Below, piece by piece: positions 53,589 to 62,500 of a DNA stretch of 64,000 nt. The position numbers and the translations under genes were made by a program. Numbering within the stretch: position 1 is the stretch's first letter; each line of letters begins with the position of its first letter. This DNA is from Bradyrhizobium niftali. GTDB taxonomy: Bacteria > Pseudomonadota > Alphaproteobacteria > Rhizobiales > Xanthobacteraceae. Under the pieces are notes generated by a model, which was not told the origin of the DNA, did not search any database, and was given only the letters and a program-made list of their open reading frames with translations. The DNA lies in NCBI RefSeq assembly GCF_004571025.1, contig NZ_SPQT01000001.1, positions 682,001 through 746,000 on the forward strand, given 5' to 3'.

Positions 53589-54588
53589 AGTCGAGATCGG
53601 GGCGGTCTCCAAGGCGTTTGGCAAGACGCAAGCCGTCGTCGATCTGTCTCTCACCATTGGAGACGGCGAATTCGTTGCGTTGCTGGGGCCGACCGGGGCC
53701 GGCAAGACGACGACGCTGCGTCTCGTCGCCGGATTAGAGGCGCCCGACAGCGGTTCGGTCCGCATCGACGGACGCGATGTGACCAGTGATGCGCCGGCGG
53801 ATCGCGACGTCGCCTTCGTATTCCAGCAATATTCGTTGTACCCGCATCTGACCGTGTTCGAGAACATGGCCTTTGCGCTACGCGCGCCGACTCGCCGGCT
53901 GCCGGAGGCCGAAATTCGCGCAAAGGTCGGACAGGTTGCGCGTCTTCTTCATATCGAAGCCAAGCTCCACAGCAAGGCGACCCAGTTGTCGGGCGGGCAG
54001 ATGCAGCGCGTTGCGATTGGCCGCGCTCTGGTGCGCTCGCCCTCGATCTACCTGATGGACGAGCCGCTTTCTTCGCTCGATGCCAAGCTGCGCGGTGAAA
54101 TGCGCCTGGAGCTTAAGCGCATCCAGATCGATCTCGGCGCGACGATCCTCTACGTCACCCACGATCAAACCGAGGCTATGACCATGGCGTCGCGCATCGG
54201 CGTGATGGAGGCCGGGCGATTGATGCAGATCGGAACGCCGCGCGAGATTTACGAGAACCCGGTAAACAGCTATGTCGCTGCCCGGCTCGGCCAGCCGATG
54301 ATCAACCTGCTGCCGGCCGGTCTGTTTGCGGGGGCTCCGTCGAGCGCCAAGACCATCGGGGCGCGTACCGAGCACCTGGCTATCACGCGCAATGGCGGAG
54401 ACGTGTCGGCAACCGTTACGCGGGTCGAGCATCTCGGCGACCAGAGTCATTTGCACCTGGATCTCGGTGGCCAACCCGTTGTGACGTTGGCGGAGTCTGA
54501 GACCACGTTAGATGTCGGCGACGTGGTGTCACTTCGCCTCAACAAGCCGCTGTTCTTCGACGCGGCCGGCAGGAGGGTCGCAGCATGA
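53581..54588 (+). CDS. Sugar ABC importer ATPase (MalK/UgpC type), second
   Basis: ATPase of 335 residues. Walker A GPTGAGKTTTLRLVAG, canonical signature LSGGQMQRVAIGR, Walker B IYLMDEPLSSLD, His switch TILYVTHDQTEAMTM, and a shorter C-terminal TOBE region (GARTEHLAITRNGGDV). The ATG at 53581 overlaps the end of the first ATPase by 8 bp; the longer open frame upstream lies inside that gene. Its stop overlaps dhaL by 4 bp, tying transport to the kinase genes. Confidence 0.9.
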   Translation: MAEVEIGAVSKAFGKTQAVVDLSLTIGDGEFVALLGPTGAGKTTTLRLVAGLEAPDSGSVRIDGRDVTSDAPADRDVAFVFQQYSLYPHLTVFENMAFALRAPTRRLPEAEIRAKVGQVARLLHIEAKLHSKATQLSGGQMQRVAIGRALVRSPSIYLMDEPLSSLDAKLRGEMRLELKRIQIDLGATILYVTHDQTEAMTMASRIGVMEAGRLMQIGTPREIYENPVNSYVAARLGQPMINLLPAGLFAGAPSSAKTIGARTEHLAITRNGGDVSATVTRVEHLGDQSHLHLDLGGQPVVTLAESETTLDVGDVVSLRLNKPLFFDAAGRRVAA

Positions 54589-55199
54589 GTCTCGATCGGG
54601 CCTCCAGGGAAGAGCTGGTGCGAGCGCTTGCGGAAGCGGTGATCCAGCACGCCGACGAGCTGACCGGCCTCGATCAAGCGATCGGTGACGGCGATCATGG
54701 GTTGAACATGAAGCGCGGCTTCGAAGCCGTGCTCGCGACATTGCCTGGCCTTGCGGACAAAGCACTGCCGGAAATGCTGAAGTCGATCGGAATGACGCTG
54801 GTCATGAAGGTCGGCGGGGCCTCTGGGCCACTGGTCGGGACCTTCTTCATGGAGCTGGGCAAGGCGCTTCCGGAGCAGCCGACACGTGCAGAATTTGTCG
54901 CGGCCGCGGATATGGCGATTAACGCCGTGAAGGCACGCGGACGCTCAGAAGCAGGACAGAAGACCCTGCTCGACGTGCTGGTGCCGGTGCAAGCGGTATT
55001 GGCCGCGGGTGGCGATGCGCGGGCGATTGCGATGGAGGCAGCGCAGGCGGCCGATCGCACGACGCCGATGCTCGCCATTCGCGGCAGGGCTTCTTTTCTC
55101 GGCGAACGTTCGATTGGTCACATGGACCCCGGTTCGCGCTCGGTGTCCCTGTTGATCGGCGCTGCAGCCAAAGTATTGGAGTTCGAGGCAAGGTTATGA
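54585..55199 (+). CDS. dhaL: Dihydroxyacetone kinase ADP-binding subunit DhaL
   Basis: Product of 204 residues. The Mg-ADP site is LDQAIGDGDHGLNMKRGF, with the three conserved Asp, and GGASGPLVGTFFME is the adenine-binding loop. In PTS-dependent Dha kinases DhaL holds ADP permanently; it is rephosphorylated by DhaM and passes phosphate to the substrate bound on DhaK. It overlaps the ABC ATPase and dhaM genes by 4 bp each. Confidence 0.94.
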   Translation: MSLDRASREELVRALAEAVIQHADELTGLDQAIGDGDHGLNMKRGFEAVLATLPGLADKALPEMLKSIGMTLVMKVGGASGPLVGTFFMELGKALPEQPTRAEFVAAADMAINAVKARGRSEAGQKTLLDVLVPVQAVLAAGGDARAIAMEAAQAADRTTPMLAIRGRASFLGERSIGHMDPGSRSVSLLIGAAAKVLEFEARL

Positions 55200-55597
55200 A
55201 CAGTCAAGATCGCGGTAATGTCGGAATTGTCATCGTTTCACATTCGCCCAAGATTGCGGAAGGCGCGGCAGATATGGTGCGTCAGATGGTGGGCAATGCG
55301 GTGCCGCTCGCCTGGACCGGCGGCGATGTCGATGGAGGGCTCGGCACGAATGTTGCTGGAATCCTGGAGGCGATCGAGGCGGCGTGGTCCCCATCAGGTG
55401 TGGCTGTGCTCGTTGATCTCGGTGGAGCGGAGACAAATTCCGAGATGGCGGTAGAAATGTTAGCCGAAGATCGGAGGGCGCGCGTCGTCGTCTGCAATGC
55501 TCCGGTGGTCGAAGGAGCGGTGATTGCAGCGACGGAATCCTCGGGTGGCTCATCGCTCGCAGCCGTCAAGCGTAGCGCGGAGGAATTCTATGCATGA
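55196..55597 (+). CDS. dhaM: Dihydroxyacetone kinase phosphotransfer subunit DhaM (EIIA domain only)
   Basis: Product of 133 residues, only the EIIA-Man-like domain. His16 in IVIVSHSPKIAEGA is the phosphorylation site; VLVDLGGAETNSEMA and VVCNAPVVEGAVIAA are conserved family segments. E. coli DhaM carries HPr- and EI-like domains on the same chain; here those are separate genes downstream. It receives phosphate from HPr and rephosphorylates DhaL-ADP. It overlaps dhaL by 4 bp and the HPr gene by 8 bp. Confidence 0.92.
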   Translation: MNSQDRGNVGIVIVSHSPKIAEGAADMVRQMVGNAVPLAWTGGDVDGGLGTNVAGILEAIEAAWSPSGVAVLVDLGGAETNSEMAVEMLAEDRRARVVVCNAPVVEGAVIAATESSGGSSLAAVKRSAEEFYA

Positions 55598-55904
55598 TGC
55601 CCACGCCAGCCGGGCAGGTGAGACGTCGGTGCCGCTGACCGCCTCGGCGGTTCTCGTCAACAAGGTCGGTCTTCATGCGCGGCCGTCGGTCAAGCTCACG
55701 CAGTGTGCGAAGAGGTTTGCCGCAAAGATCGAACTCGCCCTCTCTGGAGACGGGCCTTGGACGGATGCCAAGAGTCCGGTGAAGGTGATGCGTGTAAAAG
55801 CTCCGCAGGGGGCGACGCTGCATTTCCGGGTCACCGGACCGGACGGAGAGGTGGCGCTTGCTGCCGTGCTTGCGCTTGTGCATGACGGTTTTGGTGAGGC
55901 TTAA
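55590..55904 (+). CDS. HPr-like phosphocarrier
   Basis: Product of 104 residues. The HPr site is VNKVGLHARPSVKLTQCAKR, with phosphoacceptor His29. A 15-residue polar N-terminal extension precedes the fold; the rest (SPVKVMRVKAPQGATLHFRV) follows the HPr pattern with a Pro in place of the usual Ile/Ser47 region, so HPr-kinase regulation is unlikely. GGAGG upstream supports ATG 55590, which overlaps dhaM. It should carry phosphate from Enzyme I to DhaM. Confidence 0.9.
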   Translation: MHDAHASRAGETSVPLTASAVLVNKVGLHARPSVKLTQCAKRFAAKIELALSGDGPWTDAKSPVKVMRVKAPQGATLHFRVTGPDGEVALAAVLALVHDGFGEA

Positions 55905-55909
55905 CAGCA

Positions 55910-57508
55910 GTGGCAGAGATCCAACTTATCGGCCGTGCCGCATCGCCGGGCCTCGCGTTCGGGCCGGTCGCCGTGCTGACTGCGGCCGTGGCCGGGCGAA
56001 TGGCGAGCGAGGATCCGGAGCAGGAGGCTGCAGCGCTGCGGTCGGCGATTGAGGGGGCGAGGGCGGAACTCGCCGAGCAGATCAAGACGATTCAGAGTGA
56101 GGCGGCAGACATTCTGGAGTTCCAGGCCGCCATGCTGGAGGACGATTCACTAACAGACACGGCATATGAACTTATCGCGATCGGGATCACTGCCGACCAT
56201 GCCTGGCGCCGGGCACTCGACCTAGAGATCGCCGGCTATCGCGCGGCTGAAGATGAATATTTCCGTGCCCGCGCCGTTGATATCGTTGACATCCGCGATC
56301 GCGTGCTTGCGCATCTGGGCGGTGTGGAGGCTGTCGCCGGAATCGCGGGCGGTTCGATTGTTGCGGCTGAAGATATCACGCCTTCGACCTTTCTTGCGAC
56401 TGACTGGTCGCAAGGCGGCGCGATCGCGCTGGCCAGTGGCTCACCTTCCTCCCATGTCGCGATGTTGGCGCGCGCGCGCGGGGCGCCGATGGTCGTTGGA
56501 TTAGGTCCGTTGTCGTGGCACGGACAGCCGCCGGTCTTGGCGCTGGTAGACGGCGACGCCGGAAGGGTCATCTTCGATCCGGAGCCGGAGACCATCCGTC
56601 TCTTTGAGCTGCGTATGGCGGCTGCGAAGGCCGAACGAACTGTCGCCGAGGCGACCAGCCTTGCGCCTGCCTTCGTCGCCAATGGTCGGCGGATAACGGT
56701 TCTGCTCAATGTCGCCGGGCCTGAAGACCTTGCAAACCTTGATCCCGCAATTTGCGACGGCATCGGCCTTGTACGCACGGAATTCCTGTTCGAGGCGGCT
56801 CACGGCCTGCCGGACGAGGAAACGCAATACAGGGTCTATCGGGACATTCTCGTCTGGGCTCAAGATAAGCCGGTGACGATCCGGACCTTGGATGCGGGCG
56901 GAGACAAGCAGGTTCCCGGTTTGACGGTCGAAGGTGAGAGCAATCCGTTTCTCGGTCTCCGCGGTATCCGCCTCTCGCTCGCGCGGCCGGAGGTGTTTCG
57001 CATGCAGCTCCGCGCGCTCTGCCGTGCGGCTGTCCATGGCACGCTGAAAGTGATGTTGCCCATGGTAGCGGTCCCGTCGGAATTGGACCGCGCGAACGAA
57101 ATGCTTGACGCGGAGTTCACAGCCCTCCAAGCGAAAGGAGTTGCCTGCGCTCGCCCGCCGCTCGGCATTATGGTCGAGGTTCCAGCGGCGGCGCTCTGTG
57201 CAGCGGATTTTGGCGCTGCATTCTATTCCATCGGTTCGAACGATCTAACCCAGTACACGATGGCGGCGGCGCGCGACATCGGCGCAGTCGCTGACCTCAA
57301 TGATACCAGCAATCCAGCTGTGCTGGCTCTGATAGCCGCGACCGTCGAGGCCGGGCTAAAGCGTGGCGTTGAGGTTTCGCTCTGTGGCGACGCCGCGGCC
57401 AACACTCACCTGACGGCGGCGCTGCTCGCCACCGGATTGACAACTCTCTCGGTGTCGCCGATTGCCGTCGCACGGCTCAAGGCCGCAATCGCAAAGGTGA
57501 GTTCATGA
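55910..57508 (+). CDS. ptsI: Phosphoenolpyruvate-protein phosphotransferase (Enzyme I)
   Basis: Product of 532 residues, slightly shorter than E. coli EI (575). Starts at GTG 55910. Phosphoacceptor His182 lies in SGSPSSHVAMLARARGAPM; PEP-binding parts are ICDGIGLVRTEFLFEA, GNPFLGLRGIRLSL-like (SNPFLGLRGIRLSLA), SIGSNDLTQYTMAAARD and the catalytic Cys492 in VSLCGDAAANT. All catalytic residues are present. It supplies PEP-derived phosphate to the HPr encoded 5 bp upstream. No GAF domain, so it is not the nitrogen-related EINtr. Overlaps the next gene by 4 bp. Confidence 0.93.
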   Translation: MAEIQLIGRAASPGLAFGPVAVLTAAVAGRMASEDPEQEAAALRSAIEGARAELAEQIKTIQSEAADILEFQAAMLEDDSLTDTAYELIAIGITADHAWRRALDLEIAGYRAAEDEYFRARAVDIVDIRDRVLAHLGGVEAVAGIAGGSIVAAEDITPSTFLATDWSQGGAIALASGSPSSHVAMLARARGAPMVVGLGPLSWHGQPPVLALVDGDAGRVIFDPEPETIRLFELRMAAAKAERTVAEATSLAPAFVANGRRITVLLNVAGPEDLANLDPAICDGIGLVRTEFLFEAAHGLPDEETQYRVYRDILVWAQDKPVTIRTLDAGGDKQVPGLTVEGESNPFLGLRGIRLSLARPEVFRMQLRALCRAAVHGTLKVMLPMVAVPSELDRANEMLDAEFTALQAKGVACARPPLGIMVEVPAAALCAADFGAAFYSIGSNDLTQYTMAAARDIGAVADLNDTSNPAVLALIAATVEAGLKRGVEVSLCGDAAANTHLTAALLATGLTTLSVSPIAVARLKAAIAKVSS

Positions 57509-57930
57509 AGGACGATGTCGGCAAGGACACGCCCGGTGACAAGAATGTCGCAGAATACAAGATAATCCTGCGAAAGGTACTCGACAATCGGCCCTCGGGA
57601 ACGCGCCTGAAGCTTGCGGCGGCGCTGGGCAAGAATCGCTCTTTCGTGAGTCAAATCACGAATCCGGCTTACCTGGTGCCGATCCCGGCGAAGCATGTCA
57701 CGGTCATCTTCGACGTCTGCCATCCGTCCAGCGCCGAGCGTGCGGCATTTCTCGATGCGTATGGCCGCGCACACCCCGGAAGACTGCGCGCACCCCACCG
57801 CGAAGCGCGCACGCGTGTCATTACGGTGACCGTTCCTGAACTTGGTGACGACAAGAAGAATCGTGCGCTCGAGCAGCTCATCGTGGATTTCGCGGCGCAG
57901 CTCGCGCGCTTTGCAGAAAGCGTCGGTTAG
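57505..57930 (+). CDS. Small HTH-like protein between ptsI and dhaK
   Basis: Product of 141 residues. A helix-turn-helix-like segment is visible at about 33-55 (LKLAAALGKNRSFVSQITNP), resembling XRE-type repressors though with an unusual Asn-Pro after the recognition helix. The C-terminal half has VITVTVPELGDDKKNRALEQ and a helical end (LIVDFAAQLARFAESV). It overlaps ptsI by 4 bp and precedes dhaK by 39 bp, so it is an operon member and perhaps its regulator, in place of the DhaR of enterobacteria. I do not recognise a named family. Confidence 0.6.
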   Translation: MKDDVGKDTPGDKNVAEYKIILRKVLDNRPSGTRLKLAAALGKNRSFVSQITNPAYLVPIPAKHVTVIFDVCHPSSAERAAFLDAYGRAHPGRLRAPHREARTRVITVTVPELGDDKKNRALEQLIVDFAAQLARFAESVG

Positions 57931-57969
57931 CCATTGAGTTGAACTTTGGACCGGACTGGGAGAACGTTC

Positions 57970-58959
57970 ATGAAAAAGCTGATCAACAGCGCGGATACGG
58001 TGCTCGAAGAAAGCCTTGACGGTCTAGCCGCAGCGCACGCGGATCTGCTTGTGCTCGGCCCCGAGCGCAAATTTGTGCGTCGTCGGACTCTGAAGCCAGG
58101 CAAGGTCGCGCTGATTTCGGGAGGCGGTTCGGGACATGAGCCGCTGCACGCGGGCTTTGTCGGCCTCGGCATGCTTGACGCGGCTTGCCCCGGCCAGGTC
58201 TTCACCTCGCCGACACCTGACCAGATGATCGAGGCCGCGGAGGCCGTTGATACCGGCGCAGGCGTGCTGTTCATCGTCAAGAACTACGAAGGCGACGTGA
58301 TGAATTTCACCATGGCAGCCGAGATGGCTGGCCGAGAAGTCGCAAGCGTGGTGACGAACGATGACGTGGCGGTCGAAAAGTCGACCTACACGACCGGTCG
58401 TCGCGGTGTCGCTGGAACGTTGATCGTGGAAAAAATGATCGGCGCCGCGGCCGAAACGGGTATGCCCCTTGCCGCGCTCAAGACGCTCGGTGACGACGTC
58501 AATCGGCGTACGCGCTCGATGGGGGTCGCACTGCTGCCATGTACAGTGCCAGCGGCCGGACGGCCAAATTTTGTTTTGGCCGACGATGAGATGGAGATGG
58601 GCGTCGGCATTCACGGTGAACCTGGCCGTCGCAGGGTGCCGTTGGCTTCCGCGGATGCGATCGCCGCTGAGCTGGTCGAGGCAATTCTGAAGGATCTTGG
58701 GCCCAGGAGAGGCAGCGAAGTGCTGCTTCTCGTCAATGGGTTTGGCGCGACGCCTTTGATCGAGCTCTATCTGATGGTCAATGCCGCCAAGCGGATCTTG
58801 GATCGCGCAGGAATAGCGGCAACGCGTTTCCTGACCGGTTCCTACGTCACATCGCTAGACATGGCCGGCGTCTCGATCACCGTATCTGTACTCGATAACG
58901 ACGCCGCTAAATTGTGGGATGCCCCGGTGCATACCGCGGCGCTGCGGTGGGGAGCCTGA
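57970..58959 (+). CDS. dhaK: Dihydroxyacetone kinase substrate-binding subunit DhaK
   Basis: Product of 329 residues. The substrate is held as a hemiaminal on His215 (GVGIHGEPGRRR); other active-site residues lie in SGGGSGHEPLHAGFVG (His56) and FIVKNYEGDVMNF (Asp109). Length and motifs fit DhaK, though the same fold also serves kinases for erythrulose and related ketoses. The ATG at 57970 starts the fold directly. It is last in the ABC/PTS operon rather than first as in E. coli dhaKLM. Confidence 0.94.
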   Translation: MKKLINSADTVLEESLDGLAAAHADLLVLGPERKFVRRRTLKPGKVALISGGGSGHEPLHAGFVGLGMLDAACPGQVFTSPTPDQMIEAAEAVDTGAGVLFIVKNYEGDVMNFTMAAEMAGREVASVVTNDDVAVEKSTYTTGRRGVAGTLIVEKMIGAAAETGMPLAALKTLGDDVNRRTRSMGVALLPCTVPAAGRPNFVLADDEMEMGVGIHGEPGRRRVPLASADAIAAELVEAILKDLGPRRGSEVLLLVNGFGATPLIELYLMVNAAKRILDRAGIAATRFLTGSYVTSLDMAGVSITVSVLDNDAAKLWDAPVHTAALRWGA

Positions 58960-59084
58960 TATCGGCGTCGTGACGAAGTGGTTTTGTTGCAGGCGAAGGC
59001 TCGTCGCTTTCACACCGCCGGGGTCCGCAAGGTCGCGCAGCGGGCTTCGGCGGCGTCCACGCCGACTTCGACGCGAACAGCATG

Positions 59085-59479
59085 ACAGCCGCTCCAAGAC
59101 AAGTTCGACGCCTTAGATTGGGGCCGCGCCGCGCAAAAGTTATATAGCGAACTGAATGTCGCTCACGAGGAAAAGGTCTGGCAGGAGATCGTTGGGGTAA
59201 AGAATAAGGCCCAGGCGGCACTACCAACCCGGATACTAGAACTGGAAGTGCAGCAGGCAAGCCAGCCAGCGGAACAACCACTCGGAGCCAAGGAGCCGAC
59301 AGCTTGCTCAAGATCGTGATCGGGTTGGCGCTCGATAGCTACAAACATGATCCAAAACTGAGCCGCAGCCGTGCCGCAGGAAATTGCCGACGACCTCGCC
59401 AAGCACGGCATTGTCTTGGACGTGGACACCGTGCGGAAGTGGTTGAAGCAAGCAGCGGATTTGCTGCCGGGCGAATAGT
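59085..59479 (+). pseudogene. Frameshifted remnant of an unidentified gene
   Basis: Three frames together read as one protein: KFDALDWGRAAQKLYSELN, ALPTRILELEVQQASQPAEQ (frame 1, stop at about 59321), LLKIVIGLALDSYKHDPKL (frame 2) and VPQEIADDLAKHGIVLDVDT, VRKWLKQAADLLPGE, stop (frame 3). The last part resembles small proteins common in alphaproteobacterial genomes whose motif is a replication- or DNA-binding-like EIADDLAKxGI...VRKWLKEAA helix pair. At least two frameshifts exist, so it is not functional. Confidence 0.55.
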
Positions 59480-59546
59480 TGGCATTAAGTTCCGAGCTAT
59501 ACGCGATGAGGAGGTGCTCTCTCGAAGATCGCGATTGACTCGCTTT

Positions 59547-62500
59547 TTAGGCCAGATGGAAATCGTGGTAGCTGACCAATGTTCCTGTCGTCTTATCTGC
59601 CTCAATCTGGAAGCCGGTGGGATCAAAGCTACCCAACAGAGCAATGTTGGCGGTATGGGATCCGTCGGCGATGCTCAGAGTCCCGCCACTGTTGTCGGCG
59701 TTGGGGGTGTAATTCAACGTCGGCGCGTTGGCGAAGTTGAAGTCGAGGAGATCAATATGATCGTCTGCGCTCATCCCGGACACGGTCCCCGAGAAATTGA
59801 ACGAATCGCCAAGGATGAGGGTTCCGGTTGCGCCTGTCGCAAACGTGGTATTTTCCGCCGAAGCATGAGCAAACTCCAACGTCGCGGTCCCACTGATCAG
59901 CGCCGAACCGTTGCCACTGACGTTGCCGTCGATCGTGACGTTGCCGTCGTTGGCCCACAACAGGCCGGTATTGACGACGTCGCTGTGGACCACCAGTCCA
60001 CCGGTTCCTGTTGCCTCGATCGTGCCGGTGTTGGTTACGGCGTTAGCTCCGGTATCGATGTCGAGTGCATTGGTGCCGGTGGCGATGATCGTGCCTTCGT
60101 TGACCAGCACCATCACGCCATCTCCGAGGTGGCCAGCGCCGGAGATCGTGTTGTCCACGTTCGTCAGCATGACGTCCGAGACCGTTCCTGTGATCAGGTT
60201 CTGACTGCTATCGGACAGGACGACCTGCCCATGACCCTGGAGCGTGATGCCGTGCTCGATGAGCTCGAGGTCGGTCCCGCTTCCGGTCGAGTTCAACTCA
60301 ATCGTGCCGGTGTTGTCGATGATGCCGGAGAGCGGCAGGATCGCGCCGTCGCTAATCACCATGTGGCCGGCGTTCTCCGTGACCGGCGTTTGATCGAAGA
60401 CGAAGTCATCAGCGGTGAGCGACAAGGCGTCGACGCCCTTCAGCGTGATCGACTGACCATCGGCGAGCGTAACCACGGCGTTGCCAGCAGCGTCGTCGGT
60501 CATATGCGACTGGATATCGCCGAAATCGGTGAAGTTGGCGTAGCCGATCAGATCGATCTGATCCGACGCCGCTGCAAAGTCATAGATCACGTCGTGGCCG
60601 ATCGGCTGCGAGAACACGAACAGGTCGTGGCCACTCGAGCCGGTTAGGTTGTCGTCGCCTGACAGCGCGAAGATTGGGGAGCCTTGCGCATAAACTTCAA
60701 TGTTGTCGGCTACAATTGCGGCACCGGCGCTACCGTCAGCGTTGATCCAGGTCTCCGTCACGTCAAGTACCAACGCACCCGTGTAATTCGAGGGTGAAGT
60801 GATTGCGAGCGATGCGATGTGATTGGTCACCACGGTCCAGCTACCATCGCTGTTAACTGCGCCCTCGCTCAATGTCCATCCAGATGGAATACCTGAAACA
60901 TTAGCGGTGACTGCAACCAAGTGATCTATCGATTGATCCGCAAGAGCTAAGTTGATCGCTTCTCCGGCAATGCCCGCTGGCGTAATTGTAGTGGACCCAT
61001 TTCCCTTTACGACCGAGACGGTGTCGACATCGGTAAGGCCTCCACCAGAGCCGGAATTTCCGTTGTCGTTCGTTGTAATCGTTAGTGTTCGGGTACTGTT
61101 ATTTGAACCGCCACTGAATACCATGCCATTCAGGGCGTTATTTATATCGGTGATTGTGCCGGTAAACGTCATCGCTTTTGTGGCGTTGGCACCAGCGTTG
61201 AATGCGAGTCCAGTTGTCGTAGCGAGTGTAAGAATACCGGTTGAGCTTTGAGCCGAAGCACCGAGGGATAGTGACACGGTAACGCTGCCGTTTCCGGCGT
61301 CCACATCACTAATGCTGATGAGGCTTGCTCCCGAAAAAGTCGCCGTGCCCGATCCATTGCCCGCATTCACCGAAGTAGCGGGAACAGTGTTCACCGGCGC
61401 GTCGTTGACTGCGCTGACGGTTTCTGAAAGCGGCACCGTGCCGGACGAGATGTGCGTGGTGCCACCGGTCGCCCCGGTCAGGTTGACGCTTGCCCCGCTG
61501 GTGATGGTTTGGCCACTCTCGATCAGGTTAGCGCTCAGCGCGGTAGCTGAACCGTTGTAGTTCGCAGCCGGCACGAAGCGCAGCATATCCGTCGCATTGA
61601 GCGTCAGGGCCGCCGATGTCGTCTCGTTGCCCAGCGTTGTCCAGCTGCCGCCGCCATTGGTCGAGTATTGCCAGTTGCCCTTGGTTGCATCAACCGTGTA
61701 GCTGCTGATCGCAATGCCCGCGAAGGTGTTGGCGCTCGAACCGCCGCTGACCTGGTCCGCCGTATCCGAGAAATTGCCGCTGAACAGCGAGTTCACTGTA
61801 GCCCCCGCTGGGGCCGCCATATCCTCGTTGATCGCCGGCAGGGTCGCACTGCCAGAGGCAATCGGTGCGTCGTTGACTGCCGTGATGGTTTCCGAAAGCG
61901 CCACCGTGCCGGACGAGATGTGCGTGCTGCCACCGGTCGCCCCGGTCAGGTTGATGGTTGCCCCGCTGGTGATGGACTGGCCGCTCTCGATCAGGTTAGC
62001 GCTCAGCGCGGTAGCCGAGCCGTTGTAGTTCGCAGCCGGCAGGAAGCGCAGCATATCCGACGCATTGAGCGTCAGGGCCGCCGATGTCGTCTCATTGCCC
62101 AGGGATGTCCAGCTGCCGCCGCCATTGGTCGAGTACTGCCAGTTGCCCTTGGTCGCATCAACCGTGTAGCTGCTGATCGCAATGCCCGCGAAGGTGTTGG
62201 CGCTCGAGCCGCCGCTGACCTGGTCGGTTGCATCCGAGAAGTTGCCGCTAAACAGCGAGGTCACCGTGGCCCCCGCAGGTGTCGCCGTATCCTCGTTGAT
62301 CGCCGCCAGTGTCGCACTGCCGGACGCAATCGGAGCATCGTTGACTGGATTGATGACGATATTGGCGGTGTCGGTCGCAGTGGAGAACGCAGTCGTGCCG
62401 CCATTGGTCGAGGCGTCGACCTTGGTACCGGCCGCGCCACTGGTCTGGTCCCAGGCCCGGAACGTGATGGCGTTGGTGTCCGTGCCGTTAAAGTCAGCGG

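Noticed and set aside
59304..60647. 447-codon plus-strand open frame starting in the pseudogene
   Set aside because: Most of it is antisense to the adhesin; only the first ~20 residues are meaningful, as part of the frameshifted remnant.
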